This document shows positions 37,462 through 47,322 of a DNA stretch of 64,000 nucleotides, one piece after another. Position 1 is the first letter of the stretch. Every line of letters starts with the position of its first letter. Position numbers and translations under genes: made by a program. The DNA lies in contig JAHFQM010000008.1 of the NCBI GenBank assembly GCA_023266355.1, positions 1 through 64,000 of the forward strand, in the 5' to 3' direction. The DNA is from Aquabacterium sp. Its GTDB lineage: Bacteria > Pseudomonadota > Gammaproteobacteria > Burkholderiales > Burkholderiaceae_C. The notes below the pieces were generated by a model, which had not been told where the DNA came from, searched no databases, and saw nothing but the letters and a program-made list of their open reading frames with translations.

Positions 37462-39306
37462 ATGGCAAATACCAGCGTATCGACTGCACCGATGACCGCT
37501 GAGGAAAAGAAGGTGATTTTCGCCTCCAGCCTCGGTACGGTTTTCGAGTGGTATGACTTCTACCTTTACGGATCCTTGGCGGCCATCATCGCCAAGCAGT
37601 TTTTTGCCGGTCTTGATCCGACATCGGCATTCATTTTCGCGCTGCTGGCATTCGCAGCCGGTTTCATCGTTCGCCCCTTCGGCGCGCTGGTGTTTGGTCG
37701 CCTTGGCGACATGATCGGCCGGAAGTACACCTTCTTGGTCACCATCCTCCTGATGGGCGCGTCCACGTTCATCGTGGGCATCCTGCCGAACTACGCATCC
37801 ATCGGTGTGGCCGCGCCCATCATTTTGATCGTGCTGCGTCTGCTGCAAGGCCTGGCGCTGGGCGGTGAGTATGGCGGTGCCGCCACTTACGTGGCCGAAC
37901 ACGCGCCGCACGGCCGCCGCGGTGCCTACACCGCCTGGATCCAGACCACGGCCACGCTGGGTCTGTTCCTGTCGCTGCTGGTCATCCTGGGCACCCGCAC
38001 CGCCATCGGTGAAGACGCCTTCCAGGAATGGGGCTGGCGCGTGCCGTTCATCGTGTCGCTCGCACTGCTGGGCATCAGCGTGTGGATCCGACTGAGCATG
38101 AACGAGTCGCCCGCCTTCAAGAAGATGAAGGCCGAGGGCAAGACCTCCAAGGCCCCGCTGACCGAGTCCTTCGGCCAGTGGAAGAACCTGAAGATCGTGA
38201 TCCTGGCCCTGTTCGGTCTGGTCGCGGGCCAGGCCGTGGTCTGGTACACCGGCCAGTTCTATGCGCTGTTCTTCCTGACGCAGGCCCTCAAGGTCGATGG
38301 CGCCACGGCGAACATCCTGGTGGCCATCTCGCTGCTGATTGGCACCCCGTTCTTCGTGGTGTTCGGCACCCTGTCGGACAAGATCGGCCGCAAGCCCATC
38401 ATCCTGGTGGGTTGCCTGGTCGCTGCGCTGACCTACTTCCCGCTGTTCAAGGCGCTGACGGTCTATGCCAACCCCGACCTGGCCAAGGCCCAGGCATCGG
38501 CCCCGGTGACGCTGGTGTCGGACTCTTCGGAGTGCTCCTTCCAGTTCAACCCGACTGGCACCGCCAAGTTCACCAGCTCGTGTGACGTGGCCAAGCAACT
38601 GCTGGCCGCCAACTCGGTGAACTACGAGAACGTCGAAGGCCCCAAGGGTTCGATCGCCGTGGTCAAGGTGGGTGACGTGGCCATCAACAGCTACGCCGTC
38701 AACAAGGTGAGCGAAGCCGATGTGCCCGCCGCCAAGGAAGCCGCCACGAAGGCCAAGGACGCTGCCCTCAAGAAGGTGGACGACCTGAAGGCCGCCGGTG
38801 ACACCGGTGCCGAGGCCGCCACCAAGCTGAAGGACGCCGAGAAGGCCGCCAAGGACGCCACCGCTGCCTTGGCTGCATTCGACAAGGACGCCAAGGCTGC
38901 TGCGACCAAGGTCATCGACGGTCAGTTCAAGAAGGCGGTCAACACTGAGCTCAAGAAAGCTGGCTACCCTGCCAAGGCCGATCCGGCCAAGCTGAACAAG
39001 CCGATGATCGTGGCCATCCTGACCCTGCTGGTGATCTACGTGACCATGGTGTACGGCCCGATCGCGGCGATGCTGGTGGAGATGTTCCCGACCCGCATCC
39101 GCTACACCTCGATGTCCCTGCCGTACCACATCGGCAACGGCTGGTTCGGTGGCCTGCTGCCGACCACGGCCTTCGCCATCGTGGCGCAGACGGGCAACAT
39201 CTACAACGGCCTGTGGTACCCGATCATCATCGCCTCCCTCACCTTCGTGATCGGCCTGCTGTTCGTCAAGGAAACCAAGGACGTGGACATCTACGCTGGC
39301 GACTGA
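37462..39306 (+). CDS. MHS-family (major facilitator) transporter with a large periplasmic insertion
   Basis: 614-residue symporter of the metabolite/H+ symporter branch (ProP/KgtP/ShiA-like): SSLGTVFEWYDFYLYGSLA, RPFGALVFGRLGDMIGRKYTFL, LQGLALGGEYGGAATYVAEHAP, GTLSDKIGRKPIILVG. The usual length is about 430-550. Between TM9 and TM10 (about residues 340-512) lies an extra segment, predicted periplasmic, with two cysteines (near 357 and 374) and a long Ala/Lys/Asp heptad-like stretch typical of a coiled coil. The substrate is unknown; proximity to acs suggests a carboxylate, which is inference. GAGGAG precedes the ATG. Confidence 0.88.
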   Translation: MANTSVSTAPMTAEEKKVIFASSLGTVFEWYDFYLYGSLAAIIAKQFFAGLDPTSAFIFALLAFAAGFIVRPFGALVFGRLGDMIGRKYTFLVTILLMGASTFIVGILPNYASIGVAAPIILIVLRLLQGLALGGEYGGAATYVAEHAPHGRRGAYTAWIQTTATLGLFLSLLVILGTRTAIGEDAFQEWGWRVPFIVSLALLGISVWIRLSMNESPAFKKMKAEGKTSKAPLTESFGQWKNLKIVILALFGLVAGQAVVWYTGQFYALFFLTQALKVDGATANILVAISLLIGTPFFVVFGTLSDKIGRKPIILVGCLVAALTYFPLFKALTVYANPDLAKAQASAPVTLVSDSSECSFQFNPTGTAKFTSSCDVAKQLLAANSVNYENVEGPKGSIAVVKVGDVAINSYAVNKVSEADVPAAKEAATKAKDAALKKVDDLKAAGDTGAEAATKLKDAEKAAKDATAALAAFDKDAKAAATKVIDGQFKKAVNTELKKAGYPAKADPAKLNKPMIVAILTLLVIYVTMVYGPIAAMLVEMFPTRIRYTSMSLPYHIGNGWFGGLLPTTAFAIVAQTGNIYNGLWYPIIIASLTFVIGLLFVKETKDVDIYAGD

Positions 39307-39377
39307 GTCTCAGGCCTCGCTTGAGCAAGGGTCGGGGCCACAAGCCCTGGCCCGTCAGCGCCAGACGCTGCCCCCCG

Positions 39378-39409
39378 ACACCCCGACAGGTTCGCGCCTG
39401 CCGGGGTGT
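39378..39409 (+). terminator. Probable terminator after the MHS transporter
   Basis: ACACCCCGACAGG (39378-39390), six-base loop, CCTGCCGGGGTGT (39397-39409): 13-bp stem with one mismatch, 72 bp after the stop. The following TGTCATTT is only a weak U tract. Confidence 0.55.
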
Positions 39410-39518
39410 TGTCATTTGTGACATGTGCGGGCATTCGCGGGCATGTGCGCCGGGGGCGGGTGGTTTATAAACGCTGACGGGGTGTCGGCATTGACGGCCC
39501 CACAGCAGGAGCGCGCAC

Positions 39519-39794
39519 ATGTGGTTGGTGGCAGTGGGGGTGTTGGTGTTGGTGTTGAACTTCGCCGGGGTGGGCGCCGTGGGGCGGCTGGTCTGGTGGG
39601 GAGACGCCTGGATCATGCTGGCGCCTTTTGGCCTGGCGGCGCTGTGGTGGTTCATCGCTGACAGCACGGGGCACACCCAGCGCAAGGCCATGGCCAAGAT
39701 GGACGCGAGGAAAGAGTCCCGCCGCGTCAAGAACATGGAGGCGCTCGGCCTGCGCAAACCCGGACAGAAGTCAGGGCAGGGCCGCAAGCGCTGA
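39519..39794 (+). CDS. Small Trp-rich membrane protein
   Basis: 91-residue protein: two membrane helices (about 2-20 and 30-46) with tryptophans at their ends (MWLVAVGVLVLVLNFAGVGA, then WWGDAWIMLAPFGLAALWWF), then a basic tail (KMDARKESRRVKNMEALGLRK). This is the layout of the small Trp-rich protein family (TIGR04438) that I associate with betaproteobacteria; its function is unknown. GGAG lies ten bases before the ATG. It stands between a terminator and ilvD. Confidence 0.8.
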   Translation: MWLVAVGVLVLVLNFAGVGAVGRLVWWGDAWIMLAPFGLAALWWFIADSTGHTQRKAMAKMDARKESRRVKNMEALGLRKPGQKSGQGRKR

Positions 39795-39856
39795 CCTGGT
39801 CGGGGCTGCCGGGATAAAATCAGCGATTCCTCGCGATTGAATTTCCGGAGCCTTCC

Positions 39857-41707
39857 ATGCCTCAGTACCGTTCCCGCACTTCCACCGCTGGCCGCAACAT
39901 GGCCGGCGCGCGCGCCCTGTGGCGTGCCACCGGCATGAAGGATGGTGACTTCGAGAAACCGATCATCGCCATCGCCAACAGCTTCACGCAGTTCGTGCCC
40001 GGCCACGTCCACCTCAAGGACCTGGGCCAACTGGTGGCCCGCGAGATCGAAGCCGCCGGCGGCGTGGCCAAGGAATTCAACACGATTGCCGTGGACGACG
40101 GCATCGCCATGGGCCACGGCGGCATGCTGTACTCGCTGCCCTCGCGCGACCTGATCGCCGACAGCGTGGAGTACATGGTCAACGCCCACACGGCCGACGC
40201 GCTGGTGTGCATCTCCAACTGCGACAAGATCACCCCGGGCATGCTGATGGCCGCGCTGCGCCTGAATATCCCCGTGGTGTTCGTCTCGGGCGGCCCGATG
40301 GAAGCCGGCAAGGCCAAGATCGAAGGCAAGGTCATCGCCCTCGACCTGGTGGACGCCATGGTCAAGGCGGCCGACAAGAGCTGTTCCGACGAAGAGGTGG
40401 CGCAGATCGAGCGCTCGGCCTGTCCGACCTGCGGTTCCTGCTCGGGCATGTTCACCGCCAACTCGATGAACTGCCTGACCGAGGCCCTGGGCCTGTCCTT
40501 GCCGGGCAACGGCACCGTGCTGGCCACGCACGCCGACCGCGAACAGCTGTTCCGCCGCGCCGGCCGCACCATCGTGGACCTGGCCAAGCGCCACTACGAG
40601 CTGGACGATTTCTCCGTGCTGCCGCGCAACATCGCCAACTTCAAGGCCTTCGAGAACGCTGTGGCGCTGGACGTGGCCATGGGCGGCTCGACCAACACCG
40701 TGCTGCACTTGCTGGCCGCGGCCCGCGAGGCCGAAGTGCCCTTCACCATGGCCGACATCGACCGCATGTCGCGCAAGGTGCCCTGCTTGAGCAAGGTCGC
40801 GCCAGCCGTGCCCGACGTGCACATCGAAGACGTGCACCGTGCTGGCGGCATCATGTCCATTCTGGGCGAACTGGCACGCGGTGGCCTGCTGCACACCGAC
40901 GTGCCCACCGTGCACAGCAAGACCATGGCCGAGGCCATCGCCAACTGGGACGTCACCGTCACCCAGGACGAGGCCGTGCACACCTTCTACAAGGCCGCGC
41001 CGGGCGGCATCCCCACGCAGGTGGCTTTCTCGCAAGACAGCCGCTGGAAGGCGCTGGACCTGGACCGCGCCAAGGGCGTGATCCGTTCCAAGGAGCACGC
41101 TTTCACGGCCGATGGTGGCCTGGCGGTGCTCTACGGCAACATCGCCGAAAAGGGCTGCATCGTGAAGACGGCAGGCGTTGACGAGTCCATCTGGACTTTC
41201 ACCGGCAAGGCCCGCGTGTTCGAGAGCCAGGAAGACGCCGTCGAGGGCATCCTGGGCGAGGTGGTGCAGGCCGGCGACGTGGTCATCATCCGCTACGAAG
41301 GCCCCAAGGGCGGCCCGGGCATGCAGGAGATGCTCTACCCGACGTCCTACCTGAAGAGCCGCGGCCTGGGCAAAGACTGCGCCTTGCTGACCGACGGCCG
41401 CTTCTCGGGTGGCACCTCGGGTCTGTCCATCGGTCATGCCTCGCCGGAAGCTGCGCAGGGTGGGGCCATCGCGCTGGTCGAGGATGGCGACACCATCGAG
41501 ATCGACATCCCCAACCGCCGCATCCACCTGGCCATCAGCGACGAGGCCCTGGCCGAGCGCCGTGCCGCCATGGAGGCCAAGGGCGCCGATGCCTGGAAGC
41601 CGGTCAAGCGCGAACGCTACGTCTCGGCGGCCCTGCAGGCTTACGCCCTGCTGACCACCTCGGCCGACACCGGCGCCGTGCGCGACCTCTCGCAAATCAA
41701 GCGCTGA
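39857..41707 (+). CDS. ilvD: Dihydroxy-acid dehydratase
   Basis: 616-residue Fe-S dehydratase of branched-chain amino acid synthesis, converting dihydroxy-isovalerate and dihydroxy-methylvalerate to 2-oxo acids. Motifs: [67 protein letters not shown], and near the end [16 protein letters not shown]. Length and start are standard; CGGAG lies upstream. A strong terminator follows. Confidence 0.97.
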   Translation: MPQYRSRTSTAGRNMAGARALWRATGMKDGDFEKPIIAIANSFTQFVPGHVHLKDLGQLVAREIEAAGGVAKEFNTIAVDDGIAMGHGGMLYSLPSRDLIADSVEYMVNAHTADALVCISNCDKITPGMLMAALRLNIPVVFVSGGPMEAGKAKIEGKVIALDLVDAMVKAADKSCSDEEVAQIERSACPTCGSCSGMFTANSMNCLTEALGLSLPGNGTVLATHADREQLFRRAGRTIVDLAKRHYELDDFSVLPRNIANFKAFENAVALDVAMGGSTNTVLHLLAAAREAEVPFTMADIDRMSRKVPCLSKVAPAVPDVHIEDVHRAGGIMSILGELARGGLLHTDVPTVHSKTMAEAIANWDVTVTQDEAVHTFYKAAPGGIPTQVAFSQDSRWKALDLDRAKGVIRSKEHAFTADGGLAVLYGNIAEKGCIVKTAGVDESIWTFTGKARVFESQEDAVEGILGEVVQAGDVVIIRYEGPKGGPGMQEMLYPTSYLKSRGLGKDCALLTDGRFSGGTSGLSIGHASPEAAQGGAIALVEDGDTIEIDIPNRRIHLAISDEALAERRAAMEAKGADAWKPVKRERYVSAALQAYALLTTSADTGAVRDLSQIKR

Positions 41708-41739
41708 CCGTGGCGCGGCAAGCGCCGCCTGCACAGCAC

Positions 41740-41765
41740 AAGGCCCGCGCGATGCGGGCCTTTTT
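41740..41765 (+). terminator. Intrinsic terminator after ilvD
   Basis: AAGGCCCGC (41740-41748), five-base loop, GCGGGCCTT (41754-41762), TTT. Perfect stem between the convergent ilvD and antiporter genes. Confidence 0.9.
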
Positions 41766-41812
41766 CGTGGGTTCCAGCACTTCGCCTTGGGGCCGGTGCC
41801 ACAGACCTTGGC

Positions 41813-43069
41813 TCAGAGCAACTTGAACGCCAGCAGGGCCACCAAGGTCGGCCCCAGTGCGGCCAGGAACAGCCCGCCCGCGGCGATGGACTGGTCTGCA
41901 AACCCACCCTTGAGGATGGCCGCGCCCGCAGGGTTGGGCGCATTGGCGATGAGGGTCAGGCCGCCACCCGAGACGGCGCCCGCCACCAGGGCGTACTTGA
42001 AGGGCTCGCTCAAACCCGGCACCAGCGAGCCCAGGTAGGTCAGCGCGGCGTTGTCGGTGATGGCCGTGAGCGCCGTGGCGCCGAAGAACACCGCATCGCT
42101 GCCCATGCTCAGCAGCACGGGCTCCAGCCACCATTGCTGTTGCCCACCCAGCACCACCAGCCCGGCCAGGAAGAAGGCCACCAGCAGGCCCTCGCGCAGG
42201 ATCAGCGGCGACTGGTAGCGCTCGTAGGCGGTGGTGAAGCCCAGGAAGAACATGAACAGGCCCAGGAAGACCGCCGGGTGGTGGGCGAAAACCACGATGC
42301 CAGCCAGGAAGGCCAGGTGGATGAGCGTGACCCACAGCGGCGGCGATGCGTCTTGCGCGGCTGGCAGGCCGGGCAGGGCGCGCAACTCTTGGCGGAACAG
42401 CAGCACCAGCCCCAGGACGTTGACCAGCACCGCCAGCGCGGCCTTGTCGCCAAAGTTCAGGAACATGTGGGCCAGGTCCCAGCCCCAGGCCGACGCCACC
42501 ATCAGCACGGGCGGTGCGGCATAGGGCGTCAGCGTGCCGCCGATCGACACGTTGACGAACAGCACGCCCAGGGTGCCGTACTTCAGCCGTGTGGACACAG
42601 GGTGGGCGTAGAGGCCGTCCTTGAGCAGCAGGGCCGCCAGCGTCATGGCGGCCGGCTCGGTGATGAAAGAACCCAGCAGCGGCACAACAGACAGCACCAC
42701 CAGCACGAAGGCGATGCTCGCAGGCAAAGGCAAGGCACGCACGAGCAGGCGCACCACCTGTCCGGCCAGTTGCAGGATGGGTTTGCTGGCGGCCGCCACC
42801 ATGATGGCGAACACGAACAGCGGCTCGGTGTAGTTGCGGGTGTCCAGGTAGTGCACCGCAGCCTGTTTGCCTTCAATGGCGAACATCAGCACGATCAGCA
42901 CCATGGCCCAGAAGCCGAACACCACCTCGACCTCGCCCAGGAGGTGCCACAGGCCGGCATGCGCGGGCCGCGTGTGCGCCAGGCGCTCGAAGAATCGGGT
43001 CGAAAAAGTGTGAACCAGGGCCAGGCCAAAAAGGAGGGCGCCCAGCAGCTGGAGGGTGGTCGGGTGCAT
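41813..43069 (-). CDS. Putative Na+/H+ antiporter (PF07399-type)
   Basis: 418-residue membrane protein with about eleven helices. Segments recalling the putative Na+/H+ antiporter family are [82 protein letters not shown] and [24 protein letters not shown]. The TEP, TDNAALT and [14 protein letters not shown] blocks resemble ion-binding elements of the ion-transporter superfamily. Transport activity is assigned by family only. The start at 43069 ([10 protein letters not shown]) leaves a 79-bp divergent promoter region shared with lgt. Confidence 0.82.
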   Translation of the reverse strand: MHPTTLQLLGALLFGLALVHTFSTRFFERLAHTRPAHAGLWHLLGEVEVVFGFWAMVLIVLMFAIEGKQAAVHYLDTRNYTEPLFVFAIMVAAASKPILQLAGQVVRLLVRALPLPASIAFVLVVLSVVPLLGSFITEPAAMTLAALLLKDGLYAHPVSTRLKYGTLGVLFVNVSIGGTLTPYAAPPVLMVASAWGWDLAHMFLNFGDKAALAVLVNVLGLVLLFRQELRALPGLPAAQDASPPLWVTLIHLAFLAGIVVFAHHPAVFLGLFMFFLGFTTAYERYQSPLILREGLLVAFFLAGLVVLGGQQQWWLEPVLLSMGSDAVFFGATALTAITDNAALTYLGSLVPGLSEPFKYALVAGAVSGGGLTLIANAPNPAGAAILKGGFADQSIAAGGLFLAALGPTLVALLAFKLL

Positions 43070-43148
43070 GCGTTGGATGCTAGCAGCGTCGTGCAGGCGC
43101 CCTGGCCCATCTGGGCCGTGGGTGCCCACATCGGTTATCGTTCGCGCC

Positions 43149-43952
43149 ATGCTGATCCATCCTCAATTCGACCCCATCGCCGTGGCCATCGGGCCGCTGC
43201 GGGTGCACTGGTACGGCCTGACCTACCTAGCGGCGTTCACCTTCTTCTACCTGCTGGCCACCGCGCGCGTGCGCCGTCCCTGGTTCGCGCAGCACGGCTG
43301 GGAACGCCAGATGGTCGAGGACCTGCTGTTCTTCGGCGTGCTGGGCGTGGTGCTGGGCGGGCGCCTGGGTTACGTGCTGTTTTACAAGCCGAGCTACTAC
43401 CTCCAGCACCCGGGTGAAATCCTCGCCGTCTGGCAGGGTGGCATGGCCTTCCACGGGGGCTTGCTGGGCGTGATCGCGGCCTTGGCGGTGTTCGCCTGGC
43501 TGCGCAAGCGCCCCTTCCTGGAGGTGGCCGACATCGTGGCGCCGTGCGTGCCCATGGGCCTGGCCGCCGGACGCATCGGCAACTTCATCAACGGGGAGCT
43601 GTGGGGCCGTGCGGCCGACCCGTCACTGCCCTGGGCGATGGTGTTCCCGCAATCGGGCACGGACCTGCCGCGCCACCCCTCGCAGCTCTACCAGTTCGGG
43701 CTGGAGGGCGTGCTGCTGTTCGCGCTGCTGTGGTGGTACGGTCGCCGTCAGCGTCCGCTGGGCGCCGTGGCGGGCGCCTTCATGTTCGGCTATGGCCTGT
43801 TCCGTTTCACCGCGGAGTACTTCCGCGAGCCCGACAGCTTCCTTGGCCTGTTGGCCTTGAACATGAGCATGGGTCAGTGGCTGTGCGTGCCCATGATCGC
43901 GCTGGGGGCGCTGATCTGGGGCATGGCCCAGAAGAACGCCAGCCAGCGCTGA
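43149..43952 (+). CDS. lgt: Prolipoprotein diacylglyceryl transferase
   Basis: 267-residue inner-membrane enzyme that transfers diacylglycerol from phosphatidylglycerol to the lipobox cysteine of prolipoproteins. Signature blocks are [40 protein letters not shown], the Lgt signature [14 protein letters not shown] and [13 protein letters not shown]. Start at [17 protein letters not shown] matches the family; the upstream in-frame extension is rejected. It converges on the transporter ATPase gene with a 9-bp gap. Confidence 0.96.
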   Translation: MLIHPQFDPIAVAIGPLRVHWYGLTYLAAFTFFYLLATARVRRPWFAQHGWERQMVEDLLFFGVLGVVLGGRLGYVLFYKPSYYLQHPGEILAVWQGGMAFHGGLLGVIAALAVFAWLRKRPFLEVADIVAPCVPMGLAAGRIGNFINGELWGRAADPSLPWAMVFPQSGTDLPRHPSQLYQFGLEGVLLFALLWWYGRRQRPLGAVAGAFMFGYGLFRFTAEYFREPDSFLGLLALNMSMGQWLCVPMIALGALIWGMAQKNASQR

Positions 43953-43961
43953 GGTGACAGT

Positions 43962-44762
43962 TCAAGCGGCCTGCTTGTGGGCCGTGCCGTGGCGGGTGTA
44001 GAGGAAGTCCAGCACGGCCTTGCGGCAGTGCATGTAGGTCGGGTCCTCGGCCAGTGCGACGCGGTTGCGCGGGCGGGCCAGGGGCACGTCCAGCACCTCG
44101 CCGATGGTGGCTGCCGGGCCGTTGGTCATCATCACGATGCGGTCGGACAGCAACACGGCCTCGTCGACATCGTGGGTGACCATCACCACCGTGCTTTGCG
44201 TGCGCGCCACGATCTTCAGCAACTCGTCTTGCAGGTGGGCGCGGGTGAGGGCGTCCAGGGCGCCGAAGGGTTCGTCCATCAGCAGGACCTTGGGCTCCAT
44301 GGCCAGGGCCCGGGCGATGCCCACGCGCTGCTTCATGCCGCCCGAGATCTCATTGGGCCGCTTTTGGGCCGCGTGCGACATGCCCACCAGCTCCAGGGCG
44401 TCGGCGGTGCGCTTTTTCAGCGCGGCCTTGTCTTCCTTGGCGCCGAACACGCGCTCCACGGCCAGGTGCACGTTCTCGAAGCAGGTCAGCCAGGGCAGCA
44501 GCGAGTGGTTTTGAAAGACCACGCCGCGCTCCGGGCCGGGGCCAGCGATCTCCTTGTTGTCGCAGATCAGGCCGCCGCTGGAGGGCAGCAGCAGGCCGGC
44601 GATCAGGTTCAGCAGGGTGGACTTGCCGCAGCCCGAGTGCCCGATCAGGGCGATGAACTCGCCTTTGTGGATCTGCAGATTGATCTCGCGCAGGGCATGG
44701 AAGTGGCCCTTTTTCGTGTGGAACACCATCTCGGCTTGGTGGATGTCGATGAAAGCGGTCAT
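43962..44762 (-). CDS. Nitrate/nitrite-type ABC transporter, ATP-binding protein
   Basis: 266-residue ABC ATPase of the NrtD/TauB/SsuB type. Walker A is GHSGCGKST, the Q-loop VFQNHSLLPW, the signature SGGMKQRVGIARALA, Walker B VLLMDEPFGALDALTR and the H-loop VMVTHDVDEA. The C-terminus (EDPTYMHCRKAVLDFLYTRH) is typical of the nitrate group. It is the third gene of the operon, 46 bp after the permease. Confidence 0.9.
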   Translation of the reverse strand: MTAFIDIHQAEMVFHTKKGHFHALREINLQIHKGEFIALIGHSGCGKSTLLNLIAGLLLPSSGGLICDNKEIAGPGPERGVVFQNHSLLPWLTCFENVHLAVERVFGAKEDKAALKKRTADALELVGMSHAAQKRPNEISGGMKQRVGIARALAMEPKVLLMDEPFGALDALTRAHLQDELLKIVARTQSTVVMVTHDVDEAVLLSDRIVMMTNGPAATIGEVLDVPLARPRNRVALAEDPTYMHCRKAVLDFLYTRHGTAHKQAA

Positions 44763-44808
44763 GGTCGATCTCCGGGTGCTGTGTGCGGGGTGGTGCGGTG
44801 CTGCGGGG

Positions 44809-45735
44809 TCACTCGAAGCTGAAACGCTTGGCCACGGCGACCAGGGCGTTTTCCAGCAGCAAGCCGACGACGCCGATGACGATGATGGCGATGATGATGT
44901 GGGCCACGTTGAGGTTGTTCCACTCGTCCCAGACCCAGAAGCCGATGCCCACGCCGCCGGTCAGCATCTCGGCGGCCACGATCACCAGCCAGGCCGTGCC
45001 CACCGACAAGCGCACGCCGGTCAGCATGTAGGGCAGCACCGAGGGGAAGAGGATCTTGGTGACGATCTTCCATTCGCTCAGGTTCAGCACCTTGGCCACG
45101 TTGAGGTAGTCCTCGGGCACGCGCTGCACACCCACGGCGGTGTTGATGATCATGGGCCAGATGGAGCAGATGAAAATCGTCCAGATGGCGGCCGGATCGG
45201 CCGACTTGAACACCAGCAGGCCAATGGGCAACCAGGCCAGGGGCGACACCGGGCGCAACAGGCTGATGAGCGGGTTGAGCATGGCGCCGACCACCTTGGA
45301 GCGTCCGATGAGGAAGCCCATCGGGATGCCCACGATGGCGGCCAGGCCGAAGCCCAGGGCCACGCGCTTGAGCGAGAACAGGATGTTCCAGCCCAGGCCC
45401 TGGTCATTCGGCCCGTTGCGGTAGAACGGGTCGGAGAACAGCTTGACGGCTTCCTCCCAGGTGGCGGCCGGCGTGGGGAAGCTGCCGCCCTTCATGGTCA
45501 GCAAGCCCCAGATGGCCACCACCAGGCCGATGCCGGCCAGCGGCGCCAGCAGCTTGAGGGCCCAGGCGGCCCAGTCCACCGAGGGCAGGATGCTGGGGCG
45601 CGCAGGGGCGGGCGATGCGGTGTTGGCGGGTGGTGTCATGGCGTTGTGGCTGGGCTTGCCGGGGGGCTGGCTGGCCTGGCTGGCGCGCAGGGCGTCGCTG
45701 GCTTCGGAGGGGCTGTGAAAAACGGCGCTGACCAT
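44809..45735 (-). CDS. nrtB: Nitrate/nitrite-type ABC transporter, permease
   Basis: 308-residue inner-membrane permease with about six helices and the EAA-type loop (KVLNLSEWKIVTKILFPSVLPYMLTG). The segment MLTGGVGIGFWVWDEWNNLNVAHIIIAI is characteristic of NrtB/CmpB proteins. The N-terminus has about 50 Ser/Pro/Ala-rich cytoplasmic residues before the first helix. AGGAG stands six bases before the start at 45735. It follows the binding protein by 40 bp. Confidence 0.9.
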   Translation of the reverse strand: MVSAVFHSPSEASDALRASQASQPPGKPSHNAMTPPANTASPAPARPSILPSVDWAAWALKLLAPLAGIGLVVAIWGLLTMKGGSFPTPAATWEEAVKLFSDPFYRNGPNDQGLGWNILFSLKRVALGFGLAAIVGIPMGFLIGRSKVVGAMLNPLISLLRPVSPLAWLPIGLLVFKSADPAAIWTIFICSIWPMIINTAVGVQRVPEDYLNVAKVLNLSEWKIVTKILFPSVLPYMLTGVRLSVGTAWLVIVAAEMLTGGVGIGFWVWDEWNNLNVAHIIIAIIVIGVVGLLLENALVAVAKRFSFE

Positions 45736-45775
45736 GGGGTGCTCCTGTTGCGAAGGTGTGGCGAGGCGATGGGGC

Positions 45776-46999
45776 TCACGCCTTGATCTTGAAACCGTCG
45801 GCGTACTTCTTGGGGTCCTTGCCGTCCCAGACCACGCCGTCGATCAGCTTGGCCGAACGCATCGGGTCCTTGGGCACGTTGACGCCCAGCGCGCCGGCGG
45901 CCTGCTTGTAGAGGTCCACCTTGTTGACCTGCTTGGCCACGCCCAGGTAGTCGGGGTGGTCCTTGAGCAAGCCCCAGCGCTTGTGCTGGGTGAGGAACCA
46001 CATGCCATCCGACAGGTAGGGGAAGTTGACCGCCCCATCGTTGAAGAACTTCATGTGGTTGGGGTCGTCCCAGGTCTTGCCCAGGCCATTCTGGTAGCGG
46101 CCCAGGATGCGCTGGTTGATGGCGTCCACGCCCGTGTTGACGTAGGACTTGGCCGCGATCGTCTCGGCCATCTTCATCTTGTTCTGCAGGCCGGCATCGA
46201 TCCAGCGGCTGGCCTCCAGCACGGCCATGATCACGGCGCGCGCGGTGTTGGGGTACTTCTTGACGAACTCGTCGGTCGAGCCCAGCACCTTCTCTGGGTG
46301 GTCTTTCCAGATGTCCTGTGTGGTGTTGGCCGTGATGCCGATGCCGTCCATGATGGCGCGGTGGTTCCAGGGCTCACCGACGCAGAAGCCGTCCATGTTG
46401 CCCACGCGCATGTTGGCCACCATCTGCGGAGGGGGCACGGTGATGGCCTTGGCGTCCTGCAGCGGGTTGATGCCCGCGGACGCCAGCCAGTAGTACAGCC
46501 ACATGGCGTGGGTGCCGGTGGGGAAGGTCTGGGCGAAGGTGTATTCGCGCTTGTCTTTGGCCATGACCTTGGCCAGGGAGGGGCCGTCCACGGCGCCCGC
46601 GTCGGCCAGCTTCTTCGACAGGGTGATGGCCTGGCCGTTGTTGTTGAGGGTCATGAGCACGGCCATGTCCTTCTTGGGGCCGCCAACGCCCAGCTGCACG
46701 CCGTAGATCAGGCCGTACAGCACGTGCGCCATGTGCAGGTCACCGTTGACCAGCTTGTCCCGCACGCCGGCCCAGGAGGCCTCCTTGCTGGGGATGATCT
46801 TGATGCCGTACTTCTTGTCAAAACCCAGCACCGAGGCCATCACGATGGAGGCGCAGTCGGTCAGGGGGATGAAGCCGATCTTGACCTCCTCCAGCTCGGG
46901 CTTGTCGGAGCCGGCGGCCCAGACGGCCGAGGGCAGTCCGGACGCCATGCCGACAGCGCCGGCGGCGGCAACGGTTTTCAGAAGGGCGCGGCGGTTCAT
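45776..46999 (-). CDS. nrtA: Nitrate/nitrite-type ABC transporter, substrate-binding protein
   Basis: 407 residues from the chosen ATG. The N-terminus MNRRALLKTVAAAGAVGMAS is a Tat-type signal (twin arginine, hydrophobic core, Ala-rich end). The mature protein is NrtA/CmpA-like: VKIGFIPLTDCASIVMASVLGFDKKYGI, GDLHMAHVLYGLIYG, NMRVGNMDGFCVGEPWNHRA, TQDIWKDHPEKVLG. It should bind nitrate or nitrite in the periplasm. AGGA seven bases before 46999 favours that start; an ATG at 47020 adds seven residues. No assimilatory reductase lies nearby. An attenuator and a sigma-54 promoter lie upstream. Confidence 0.9.
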   Translation of the reverse strand: MNRRALLKTVAAAGAVGMASGLPSAVWAAGSDKPELEEVKIGFIPLTDCASIVMASVLGFDKKYGIKIIPSKEASWAGVRDKLVNGDLHMAHVLYGLIYGVQLGVGGPKKDMAVLMTLNNNGQAITLSKKLADAGAVDGPSLAKVMAKDKREYTFAQTFPTGTHAMWLYYWLASAGINPLQDAKAITVPPPQMVANMRVGNMDGFCVGEPWNHRAIMDGIGITANTTQDIWKDHPEKVLGSTDEFVKKYPNTARAVIMAVLEASRWIDAGLQNKMKMAETIAAKSYVNTGVDAINQRILGRYQNGLGKTWDDPNHMKFFNDGAVNFPYLSDGMWFLTQHKRWGLLKDHPDYLGVAKQVNKVDLYKQAAGALGVNVPKDPMRSAKLIDGVVWDGKDPKKYADGFKIKA

Positions 47000-47043
47000 G
47001 TCGAGGTCCTGCGGATTCATGGTGCGAAGCTTTCGTGTCAGAC

Positions 47044-47106
47044 AACAAAAAAGGTGCCGTGGCTGCGCAGCCTGTCGAAACGAGCGTGTGCAGCCATGAC
47101 ACCTTT
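47044..47106 (-). terminator. Intrinsic terminator (attenuator) in the nrtA leader
   Basis: On the minus strand AAAGGTGTCATGGCTGC (from 47106) pairs with GCAGCCACGGCACCTTT (to 47050): a 17-bp stem with one mismatch and one G-U, followed by TTTTTTGTTG. It lies 24-45 bases before the nrtA start codons. No minus-strand gene lies upstream, so it can only act on the nrt transcript itself. A smaller hairpin (GCCCGATGTCGGGC, 47121-47134) precedes it. This is the architecture of nitrate-responsive leader attenuation. Confidence 0.75.
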
Positions 47107-47178
47107 GTCGGAAGCTCAGGGCCCGACATCGGGCGCCCAAGACATCAAGGTCGCCGTTGACCTTGTTGGCTTTGACAC

Positions 47179-47194
47179 TGCAAGCGGTGTGCCA
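47179..47194 (-). promoter_or_regulatory. Sigma-54 promoter of the nrt operon
   Basis: TGGCACACCGCTTGCA on the minus strand, a full match to TGGCAC-N5-TTGCW (-24/-12). The predicted transcript start is near 47168, giving a leader of about 150-170 nt that contains the attenuator. Confidence 0.85.
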
Positions 47195-47257
47195 GGGCGA
47201 TTTCCCTGGGGAAACGGCCGCTTGAACCCGCTGGATGGGCTGGCGTGCCACCCCGGC

Positions 47258-47294
47258 GCGCCGAAGTGGTGCCTCTGATGCGCCGCTTCAGTGC
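47258..47294. promoter_or_regulatory. Two NtrC-like sites upstream of the nrt promoter
   Basis: GCGCC-GAAGT-GGTGC (47258-47272, 9 of 10 to GCACC-N5-GGTGC) and GCGCC-GCTTC-AGTGC (47280-47294, 8 of 10). Their centres are 22 bp apart, about two helical turns, and about 90-125 bp upstream of the predicted start site, the usual place for NtrC activator sites. Confidence 0.5.
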
Positions 47295-47322
47295 CGATGG
47301 CCTCGGGCCCTACACTGGCGGC

